DNA of 64,000 bases from Marasmius tenuissimus (lineage: Eukaryota > Basidiomycota > Agaricomycetes > Agaricales > Marasmiaceae): NCBI GenBank assembly GCA_029532415.1, contig JAQOTA010000071.1:1240001-1304000 (forward strand), written 5' to 3'. This document shows positions 55,000 to 64,000 of the stretch, piece by piece. Under the pieces are notes generated by a model. It was not told the origin of the DNA and ran no database searches. It worked only from the letters and a program-made list of their open reading frames with translations. The position numbers and the translations under genes are program-made. Within the stretch, counting starts at the first letter, position 1. Each line of letters opens with the position of its first letter.

Positions 55000-55761
55000 A
55001 TGAGTTTCCTCTTCTCAAAATCAAAGTCCGAGAAACGGTCCTCGGATCCGGAGAAGGGGCCTGCGAGTACGGCAACCAACGCTCTCGCTGCCATTTCTGG
55101 GGTCCCGGCCCCAGTTCTGGAGACCTTGCAGGATGTTGCACGTCTCGCTCCGGCGCCATATCTATCCATTATTTGCTCTGTCGCCTTGTGGATACTGGAA
55201 GCCGTTCAGGTGCGCTGAAAGCCGTTTCGAGCTGCGGAGACTGAACGCCAAGATTCGAGGTATAGACATTCAAGGAAAACAAAGAGGCTTACAAAGGATT
55301 GGGTGAAGATACCTGCGGAGTTGTATACGCCATAAACGACACCTGTCAGGAATCTATGAAGGAGAACACGACCTGGACTACTGAGCTAGAGGAGAAACTC
55401 AGCAAAATTTGGGTGTACAGTTTCTATGGTCCTCTGTTGCTCGAATTCCGGCCAATGATCACGCCTCTAGGTCCATCAAACAGATCCAAAGCTTTATCGG
55501 CGGACAGTTGCGCCGAAGTGGATCTTCGCGGCGACTCTTGACGTACAAGTCAGATTTTGAAAGAATTCAGAGACATAGAGACTCGAGCCTCAAAGATTGT
55601 CTGAATATATTCAGAGTACTGTATCAATTCCTTCACGCGTTCCGAGGTCTAAACTGACAGAACTCACCAAGTAGCTTTCGTCGAATATCGCCGTCCGCGA
55701 GCTGGTTAGGGGGATATCCGAGAAGCAGCAAGCAGACCCGAGTGGCCACAATTCCGTATAG
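55000..55761 (+). CDS. MLKL/HeLo-like protein, copy D (readable, tail deleted)
   Basis: Exons 55000-55209, 55266-55414, 55471-55615 and 55675-55761 splice in frame to 196 aa, each junction matching copies B and E. The helical domain is complete (ATNALAAISGVPAPVLETL; YKGLGEDTCGVVYAIN; IKQIQSFIGGQLRRSGSS; NIAVRELVRGISEKQQAD). It then ends PSGHNSV and TAG. Comparison with copies C and E shows that the Asn/Gly-rich tail segment has been removed between the QQAD codons and the later GTGG[AC]CCACAATTC stretch that normally lies 3' of the tail. This is a stand-alone helical bundle with no tail, possibly dominant-negative or decaying. Confidence 0.7.
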
Positions 55762-58254
55762 TAAGCCACGAATGATTGAATATCCTGTCGGGGTGAGGAG
55801 ACTCTCCGAATCTACCAGGTCGAGGTGACTGATACTATAATTTCTTCCAGGACTCCGAATTGACCAACCTTGAACGGTCGACCCTATAGTAGTACAACGT
55901 CTTGCTTCGGACTTCAGTCTTGCGATAGTACATGATCTGTATCTCATCTCCAGAATGACCCTCGTAAATGAAATATGTGATAGGCCATGATCCAGGCAGG
56001 AGAAGTTGGGAGGGACAGGTCCACTGCCAGTCCGCATGAGTCCGCCGATAATGCCTAATAAATCAGGTCACCCACCAAAATCACCGTGCGGCCAGTTTTG
56101 AGGTACTGAGGTGACATGAAAACTGGAATATTGTAAAATATACTTCAGGCGAGTTTGAGAGGCGCGAGGGAGGCGAGAAAAACTCCATGAAGTAGCAGAT
56201 ATGCATACACAGACTGAAGGGTTGCTGAAGAGTTTACTGTTATAGCGGAGCCGACGTAATGGTTCTTCTTCCGCAGCCGCGAAAGTTTTGAATTTACCCA
56301 GGGGCGAACCGGTGACCCACTCACGACGTGGTCCATCCTCAGGCTGACTCCGAACCTCCCCAACAGTCGAGCGTTCAAGATCCTGACCCGACCAAGTTGC
56401 AGCTGGCGACGACCAGCATTGGTTTATCTATGGCGTAGTGAACGAGACCGTTCTTGCCCTGGCATCATTATCCCGATATTTCCCTTCATTTCTCTTCGAG
56501 GCGTTGGGCAATATTGACGGTGACGAGGAGATTGTTGACAGATATTATCAGCGCAATGGGTGTGTCTTATTCACTTGTCCTCTAGCTCAGAGATCGACAG
56601 TACTGATTACCAGCCTTTGGAGCGCACATCAATGATCAACTCTGTCGGGTAACCGTGATACTCATGTGTCCAGCAAGTACGCCCTCACCTGGTTCGGCTT
56701 TATTGAGCTTACAGCTCTGCACAACGTGATAAGCGGCTTGCGAATGGATGAAGAGCCATCCGTGCATTCTAAAGGGATCTCGGATGGTAGACGAAAGCCA
56801 AGACCGACGGGAATAGTCCCAAGCATCTCATGAGCTTTTCAAAAATTGTTCGGGTCGTTTTCAGTCCGACAACGACTGTGTTCGCTACAGGCTTGTGGTG
56901 AATGTGCTGGCATTCGCTACCTGAGGAAGCGTAAGTTTCGCCTCCTTCCTATCGACTCTTGCTAATATTTTCGTGGTAGAGACAAGGAGGAAAGGTCCTT
57001 ATCAACGTGGGACGAGTCAGGCAGAGCAGTATAGAGCTAGAATGAAGGGGCCAGGATAGTAAGGGAACACACAACGAGTGGGGGTAGGAGCGAGGGCGCC
57101 GGTGAAGCGGGGGCTGGGCAGGAACGAGGACATGGACCTTGGTGGGCGTAGACGCAATGGCCGGGTAGGGGTGTAGGTCGTAAAAAGCATTGCATCGTGA
57201 TGCTGTCGAACTGCCGTTGCACGGATTTGGCTTCAATTTCGCTTCGTCGGGATGCGACGACCAAACCATTCGTTAGGAATCTGGGATCACGCCCTCCCGC
57301 CACACCACCGCATACCCTTACCATACGCAACCTCGAAACCAGATGAACCTTTTGCGACCACCACGGACCAGCCTGCGCCCCTTCAGCAGGACGCTGCAGC
57401 TTTTCCCGTTCAAACTAGGTCACCAACAGGCTTCGGATGTACTAGATGGGGTCCTGCGCGTTGATCACTGATGCCGAAGCTTACCCTCTGTGCTCGTGGC
57501 AAAGGTACTTCTACTTATTGCTACCGCTGCTTTACGCGTAGAGCCTGTCATAGTGCTGTGGCAATCTATATATGTCAATGATGAACAATAATATTGGCGA
57601 ATATTGGTCCGTGAGTCACAATGTGGCCAAAAGCGAATCTCACTGAGTTTCTCTCTCTATGATCAGAAATCTCCGGCTTGGCACATTCTTTGGGTAAATT
57701 CGTACTCAAGTTCTCGTTGAATGAGCGGTGTACTAATCTCAACATTCATACGCCTTACAGCTTTACAGCCTTCTCATTCCTGAATCCTTGGCAACTTCTG
57801 CGTCACATTGTAATTCTAATCTCCTATGCACTGATCCGCCTACTCGTTACCATATTGTAAGTACACGAAGCAAAGAGCGTAGCACCGAAGGGAACGGAAG
57901 AGGTGTTCGGTGGACACAATGAGCCGGCCTACTAGAAGCCTATCAGCGACATCTGGATACCGGCCTTCTCAAAGCGCGCTCCGTTCTAACTTTCACGGGA
58001 ACCAAGAAGGACTTGCAGCTCGTGGCATAGGGTCAACCGAGGAGGTACGTGTGTGTGTATGTGTGGCGACGATCAGTTCCGGAACTTTTTCTTCCCAGTG
58101 ATCGATGATCAGACGTGGTCATACTTACAACGTTTACCACAATCCGTTTATTCCAAACAAAATCTTATGTGCTGCGATTGGAAGTACTTAAGTGACGACG
58201 TAGTATTAGACTGGACATCCCAATCCTTAAGCGTACGAACCCTCACCTTGCACT
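55762..58254. other. Unassigned and duplicated DNA between copies D and E
   Basis: 55930-56035 is a decayed FunK1 3' end (minus). 56690-57300 is the partner of the duplication at 49985-50560. Short ORFs (57252-57464, 57678-57860, 57910-58101) have no support. The last ~100 bp hold the copy E promoter and the leader CCTCACCTTGCACT before the ATG. Confidence 0.5.
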
Positions 58255-59172
58255 ATGCAGCGTTTCCTTTCCTCGAGCACAAGGTCCAGGAAGCAGTCCA
58301 AAGAAGCGCCTGAACGTACAGCAGACGATGTCCTCGCTGCCGTATCCGGAATGTCGACCATGGTTCTAAAGACTTTGCAAGACCTTGCGCGCTGGGCTCC
58401 CGCACCATACCTATCCGTTATTTCGTCTGCTGCGTTGAGGATACTAGAGACCGTGCAAGTATGTTGACAGGCATTTTGCGAACTGCGGGGACTAAATTTC
58501 GGGCTCTAGGAATTCAAAGGGAACGAACAGGTTTACAAAGAACTGGGTACAGATACCTGCAATCTTGTATACTACATGGCCGCCATTTGTCTCCGACTCA
58601 CGGAAAGTAACGAGGCCGTATCTACAGACCTAGAGGGGAACCTCAAACAGTTTTGGAGGTACGGCTTCCATGGTCCACTGTTGCTTGGAATATGTTGGGC
58701 TGATGGTCACATCTCTAGGTTCCTCCAACAAATCCAAGGCCATATCGACAAACGGTTGTGCCAAAGTCGTATCTCGCGATTTTTGTCGCGTAGGTCGGAA
58801 TCTGAAGTAGTTCGGGCATATAGAGACGGCCTCAAGCACCGTCTACATACAGTTGAGGTTCCATTTCAGTCCTTTTGGGTCCTGAATTCTAGACTGACGA
58901 GGTTCACCAACCAGCTTCAACCAGTTCAATCGGATATCACTATTCGCGAATTGGCGGCAAAGATCGAGGAACAACAGCAGGCGAAACGTGTTCGAAACAC
59001 GAAAGGTGAACCTGATGAATATCAGTCATATGCCAAACGTGAGGGGAGCAACTTCCATACCACTTTCTGTGGTTTCGGCTCTGGGTCGTTCTTTGGAAAC
59101 TTCCGGGTCGATAACGCCGCTGGTGGCCAGCACAACCGCAGCGACGAAAGTCATTCACGACCAGGAGCTTGA
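58255..59172 (+). CDS. MLKL/HeLo-like protein, copy E (readable, tail clipped by frameshift)
   Basis: Exons 58255-58458, 58510-58658, 58719-58857 and 58915-59172 give 249 aa. Sequence blocks: DVLAAVSGMSTMVLKTLQDL, APYLSVISSAALRILETVQ, VYKELGTDTCNLVYYMAAI, FLQQIQGHIDKRLCQSRIS and DITIRELAAKIEEQQQ, then the tail SNFHTTFCGFGSGSFFGNF and RVDNAAGGQHNRSDESHS. At that point a four-base deletion relative to copy C (CATTCACGACC against CATTCCTTCACGACC) shifts the frame to RPGA and a stop, so the last ~12 tail residues are lost. The long ORF through the third intron is coincidental; splice signals match the other copies. Confidence 0.75.
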
Positions 59173-59390
59173 ACCAGCGGCAGCCGCTAGTTTTCCGAGT
59201 GGACCACAATTCTGGCGAGAGGAATTCAGAGGCTCTCTGGGCCTGTACTGACGCATTCCTTTCTTCCAAGGATTTGTTGCACGTAGAGATCGCTGGGATC
59301 CGGTATGGTGGCCCTATTTGATGTGTCTGATTTTCCTAGTCGAACGGTCAACATAGTGTGATAACTCACCTCGTATAATGACTCACCTCG

Positions 59391-59560
59391 GACCTCGTTT
59401 TCGCACATCATTTGTATCTATCTCCAGAATAATCCTCGTAGTTGCGATGATGGAGATAGTGAAAGTGAAAGGTAACGAAGGTGGACTCGCCCGATTCGGT
59501 CCGAGCCGAGTACACTGCCAGGTCAGGTCCTGGGTCTGAGTCGGAGTTGGGGTCTAACAT
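59391..59560 (-). pseudogene. Decayed FunK1 3' end beside copy E
   Basis: Blocks such as GGAGATAGATACAAAT, GAAAGGTAACGAAGGTGGAC and CCCGATTCGGTCC match the 3' end of the kinase at 52913 in the same relative position (convergent with the MLKL-like copy). Only a remnant survives. Confidence 0.55.
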
Positions 59561-60057
59561 GTTCACGTGGCAGCTCTCCCTCGAGCGCTTTGACCTGACC
59601 TAAACGATAAACCAATGCCCCAGCCCTACTCTCTCAAGAACCTCACGAATACACACGTACGAGTCCAACGACTCGTGCCCTACTCAGTACTGCTCCATGA
59701 TCGCCCTTTACCATCCCGACTATTGCGATGACTCACCTCAACAACTCAACCCTATTCCTGAGCCTAAGCTTTGCGCAGACCGGTCGGTTCCTTCTAATAG
59801 TAGCCTTACTCAGTCTGAGTCATAGAACATGGGACGGACATTCCTCTTCAGATTCTTGCGGAATTAGGCATGGCGGCATCAACGAGGTAAGTTATGATCG
59901 ATGATCTACATCTCTTGAGATGGACTTGGTGACATATAATCTCAATCTTGGCATGAGGGATCGCTCAATAAAATTGATCACTTGAGGGCAAGCCGTCCTT
60001 ATCTGTTATGTGCGCCGTGATTCTCATCAGCCAGCCAACAGTGAAATTGAGGAGAGA
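59561..60057. other. Intergenic, no gene seen
   Basis: No recognisable ORF or repeat. Confidence 0.4.
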
Positions 60058-60357
60058 CTAACGAAAAACGGGAAGCCAAAGCTCGAGATGGTCTAGGTCA
60101 AGATGAGGACGCTCTGTACGTGTCCGACATTTCTGAGGAAATCTGCGGAGGGGGTTAAGTTGGCGGACAACTTTATCTCCCGCGACGCGAGCGGTGCGCA
60201 CGTAAACCTCGTTGTGCCCGACATGTATGTGTACAAGAGGATTCTTGAAGGCGACTATAGTCTTGAACTCAGCGACTTGGTTGTATATGGGTTGAAGCCG
60301 CTCAAAGACCACCTCAGAGTTACCCGTGTGGTGCGAGCCCGCGCTGGTCAATTGTAG
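60058..60357 (+). pseudogene. Srs2/UvrD-type helicase pseudogene, copy 3
   Basis: Nucleotide collinearity with the helicase at 1-1088: GGGAAGCCAAAGCTCGAGATGG, then the region after motif Ib (SAEGVKLADNFISRDASGAH against KEVGLADNFTVCDADE), an internal deletion, then LELSDLVVYGLKPLKDH against LDFDDLLVFGLKLFKDY. In-frame stops and the lack of motifs I and II show it is dead. Same orientation as, and 0.9 kb downstream of, MLKL-like copy E. Confidence 0.75.
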
Positions 60358-62289
60358 GTAAACGATTTTCTTTGAGCGACTGTCGCTACTCCCATGAGTG
60401 CATTCATCCTGGAGAGACTGTTGCGCTGCTCAACATGCGCGAGCGGAGGAGCAAATGAATGAGGACAGGTGTAGGAGGTAACCTCTTTGAGGATGGGGAA
60501 GAGCAACGAAGGCATGCAAGATGGACACCGACGCAACAGGCGAGAGGGCAATACAGGCTTGCCGGAACATGAGTTGTGGACGATAGAGGAGGCAAGCGGG
60601 GGAACGAAAGCGAGAGCCTAACGTGAGTTCGGAACGTATTGCAGTGGTTCTAACAGTCTAAATCTCAACGCACCCTCCCAGGCATGACCGCTCTTGGGGC
60701 AGAATACCGGCGACTCGATTATAAGCGAGCGGGGAGCTCACATGCACAGACAGGTGAGGGTTTTCGATGCGAATCTAGGAGGATTGGTGGTGAGATAGAA
60801 GTTCTGGTTACGGCCCTTGTATCAATGTATGGCTTTCACGGAAATGAGATGCTTGGCCGTCTCGATGACCGGTGCCGATGAGATCATTGGGCTGAAGCGC
60901 TGAGCGCTAAGCCTTGGGCGGTACGTATGTCCCGAGAATCCTCCTTCTAAATTGGGTTGCTTGATGCAAACAAAGGCGCGGAATAAAAAAGTTGAAAACG
61001 CGTCCACAATTATTATAACCGCTATAACCACTCATGCTATTGCCTCCTTCCTATTCACAGGAGAAGTTGCGCTACGCCACCTATTCAACTCATTTCCCTG
61101 CGGACCTCTCCCGATTGGAAGCGTCCGATATACACCTGCTCAGGCACTTGGGTTCTTGGGTCTTCGAGCACTAATCCCGTTCATTCAGATGGTCCTGGAC
61201 AGCTGGACCCCTACTCGATGAAATCCCAATGGTCGTTCGGTCACGGGGTCGATTTAGGAATTGGCTTGAAGTTGGATCGTTTTCCCCCCGGTCCTTTAAT
61301 GCGACATCGACACTTGGTCACTAGCACTCCCCATGCGACACACACATTTCTCTTGACTCCGACCACCACCTCCTTGGCCCACCACCGCCACGGCAACACA
61401 TAGCGGAGCAAAACCTGCTTCACCGCATTCGTAACCCATCCCACCAGCCCTGACCTCAACTTCTCACCCGAACAAAGACAATGATCTTCGTATCTGATGG
61501 CATAACTTTGGTTGGTCCCCCAACACTGTCCTTCGCATCTCACAGATCTACTCCATCGCAACAGGGTCAACTCCACTATCCCTTGCCCCATTTCAAAACT
61601 CTGCGGTCACGGCGCACGCTGAGATCTATGGTCTCATCGGATATCTATCGACTGCGGTAACCCCTTCATTGATCCCACTGAAACCTGGTGACGAGTCTGA
61701 TTGGGCTGGACGAGTAAGACGAAGGTTTGATGACTCTGGACGTCAGACGGAGAGTCGAGACGAGATGTTGCATAGAATTTTCAATATCTTGAATGCATGT
61801 CAGTTGGTTGAAACAGTTCAGAAAAAACGATGCCAAGGCGCCAATTATAAGCAATATTGTGACAATTCGATAACTCGAGAGCAGAGCAGATCTCAACAAA
61901 ATCCCCCCTGATGTCATCAGTCCTGTAAAAACAAGGACGCGACATTCTCAGCGTGCCTATGTCCCTTCCCTCTTACCACCACCACGTCACATTGACGGGC
62001 TCTGACCCAAATCTGCGCTTCTCCCCCTTCGTCCATTGGCTTCCTCTTACAAATACCAGACGTCTATCTTGCTTGGATAGTTACAAGCTTCAGTTTCTGA
62101 TTCGGTCAGCATACCCTCCTAAACACACTCAACGCAACGACGACAAGGGTAATGTGTCTCAGAGTCTGTGCAGCAGTGAAAAGAGGTCAAGCCTGCGGTG
62201 GTCCCATTTAGGAACTGCATGGGTCCGTAGCTTGTGCGATGGCCCTTTTTAATCCAGTCGCACACTACGACACAGATACAACCATGCCC
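60358..62289. other. Duplicated non-coding segment
   Basis: 60400-60880 matches 63060-63600 at moderate identity (shared GGAAATGAGATGCTTGGCCG and GAGGATTGGTG words). 60900-62280 has several short ORFs with no domain. Confidence 0.5.
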
Positions 62290-62985
62290 TTCCGACAAAT
62301 ACTTCTCGGATTTACAGGACCGGTGCGTAATGATCCTCATGTCTTGAAATAGAGATAGAGACTTACTCTACGATATGATTCAGATTCAGACATGTCGTTC
62401 ATCCAACACTGGAACACACATTCCCTCCGATCGCTATATGTGCCGCTAATGAAACGAAGGAGACCCACGAAGTTGATCAAGAAGCCGAAGACGGAGATCT
62501 GACGTTCCACGCGCTGTGTGATATTTCTGGCCATGAGGAATATGCGAAAGAAATTGCGTGGGGTTTAATGTCTCGTAACGCGGATGAACGGTGCGCCATT
62601 ACTCGAGATACTGACTGCGCCTGCACTGAGCCGACGTTTCTAAACTCCGCGGCGAGAAGATATTGGGCACGTTTATGGCCAAGAACTACGAAGATGAACT
62701 CGGCGAGTATGAAGATATCGCTTCCAAAGACGGGACTGTGTAGTCAAGTCAATGATATCCAAGGCTAAGCAGAGTCCTTGTCCACTGAACCGTGGTGCAA
62801 AGAGGAACTTAACGATAAAATTCGCATCAAGTACCAGCGTTCAGGTGAACAGGGCCGCTATCCTCTTATCACAGACGAGATGGATCTTGTCGCGACTGAC
62901 ATATACGAAGAGTACAAGAAGATCTAAGACGCAACAATAGCCTTGACTTCGACGAGTTGCCTGTATGGGTTCAAGTTGTTCAAAG
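62290..62985 (+). pseudogene. Srs2/UvrD-type helicase pseudogene, copy 4
   Basis: Decayed but ordered blocks: a motif-I-like CGACAAATACTTCTCGGATT at 62290, TGCACTGAGCCGACGTTTC (62623-62641), ATGATATCCAAGGCTAAGCA (62752-62771), GAGATGGATCTTGTCGCGAC (62877-) with DIYEEYKK, then ACGCAACAATAGCCTTGACT, each corresponding to helicase 1 segments in order. Multiple stops. Confidence 0.75.
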
Positions 62986-64000
62986 TGAGAACATGTGCTA
63001 GTGGATGGAGATGAACGATCTCCTGAGGGCCGCCGTCGCTATTCCAATAAGCACGATACCGGTGAGCTAGTTTACAGAGGCTGTTGCGCGGGCGAAGGAG
63101 CAGAAGGACAGACGTAGGAGGGAACCTCTCCGAAGGCGGGAAAAACGACGGAGGTGGTGCACAGGATAGAACATGACACGACAGAGGCGAGAAAAATGCT
63201 GTGGGCTGGCCAGGACATGAGTTACGAATGTTAGGGTAGAGGAGGAGGCAGGCAAGGGAACGACGAGAGCCCAAAGTGAGTTTGGAGCGTACTACGATAA
63301 TCCCGATCTATCCCGATAGTCTGAATCTCAACGAACCTCCCTAGGTGTGACTATACGGTTTCCCGCTGATGGTCTTCCGCAAGCTGTATTGAACCGAGCA
63401 AGCAATGGCGGGGCGGGGAGATAGGTACCCTGTAGACACGCTACGCCTTGAGGGGAACAACGGCGATACTTAGGAATGGGTGGATGGGGAGTTCGCAGAC
63501 AGGTGAGGGTCGCCGCTTGGATGTGAAGGGAGGATTGGTGATGAAATGGATTCTACTAGCTAGTTACGGTTAATATACGGCCGCCACGGAAATGAGATGC
63601 TTGGCCGTCGGCTGGGCTCCACCTCGCAATCAACCGGAGGTCGTCGAATCCGTACGCCGAGAGGAGTCGGACTGGTTCTTTCACGGGGCAACCAACCAGA
63701 TGGTGCTTGTTCAAATTCAAATTTCAGAAGTGACTCTTGCTCCTGCCTCAGCCTACCTCAGTGCTGCCTCCGAGCATGGCGTTCCAATTTACTTTTCATG
63801 ATGCCGACGTCACCGTTTGCATGGCCCTGCGAAGTTGAACGGGCCGAATTGTCCTCCGCCACCTCGATGACAGGCTGACATTCGCATTTCGACTTGGTCG
63901 GGTCGTTCACAAATCACAACCCACGACAAGCCTGGAGATGGACCTTTGGTACGGCTCATCGATCTCATAATCGATAGTATACTTCCTCTCGCAAACTAAT
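62986..64000. other. Duplicated and unassigned right edge
   Basis: 63060-63600 is the partner of 60400-60880. ORFs 63592-63878 are unsupported. The window ends without a recognisable gene. Confidence 0.45.

Noticed and set aside
54477..55169. 230-aa minus-strand ORF overlapping MLKL-like copy D
   Set aside because: Its N-terminal part is antisense to copy D exon 1; no domain elsewhere.
1..64000. tRNA, rRNA or snRNA genes
   Set aside because: No convincing A-box/B-box pair with cloverleaf potential or rRNA stretch was found by reading; a dedicated scan would be needed to exclude divergent ones.

Overview
This window is eukaryotic nuclear DNA from a mushroom-forming basidiomycete (Agaricomycetes). 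The evidence is short GT..AG introns of about 48-65 nt in almost every gene, micro-exons, and protein families typical of that class: a FunK1-type kinase, a Plavaka/KDZ-type transposase, a T5orf172/GIY-YIG protein, a Pro-rich metacaspase and MLKL-like four-helix-bundle proteins. It also holds core genes (Mpp10, a hexose transporter, an auxin-efflux-carrier-type protein). I read it by eye; no searches were run.

Layout. (1) 1-6.6 kb, left arm, minus strand: an apparently intact but edge-truncated Srs2/UvrD-type helicase, a decayed MLKL-like copy (A) hit by a ~417-bp MITE, a decayed helicase copy hit by a 931-bp hAT-type element with a perfect 8-bp target duplication, and an intact MLKL-like gene (B, 260 aa). 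(2) 6.6-17.6 kb: repeat-rich DNA with a ~365-bp MITE and a complete but disabled 6.2-kb Copia retrotransposon (321-bp LTRs, TSD AGTCG). (3) 17.6-30.7 kb: a multi-exon hypothetical gene, a 1078-aa Spt5/KOW-like gene, a near-perfect 130-bp-arm palindrome, a Plavaka-type transposase gene with an intact reading frame over ten exons, and a T5orf172 protein with 141-bp tandem repeats. (4) 30.7-34.4 kb: gene-poor, GTGAGC/GCTCAC-rich repeats, one tiny possible secreted protein. (5) 34.4-49.1 kb: ordinary genes, namely an MFS hexose transporter with four successive mini-exons, an auxin-efflux-carrier-like transporter, a protein kinase, MPP10 and a metacaspase. (6) 49.1-64 kb, right arm, plus strand: an MFS pseudogene, three more MLKL-like copies (C broken, D and E readable), a convergent FunK1 kinase with decayed echoes beside D and E, internal segmental duplications and two decayed helicase copies.

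The most interesting feature is the pair of flanking arms. In both, a gene for a small protein with an MLKL/HeLo-like helical bundle and an Asn/Gly-rich tail is followed in the same orientation by an Srs2-like helicase copy. The arms run in opposite directions around the central 40 kb. On the right, the MLKL-like genes also converge on a FunK1 kinase. This looks like a rapidly duplicating and decaying accessory cassette that may be related to fungal regulated cell death or NLR effector modules. The domain assignments are by pattern recognition, and the functional reading is inference.
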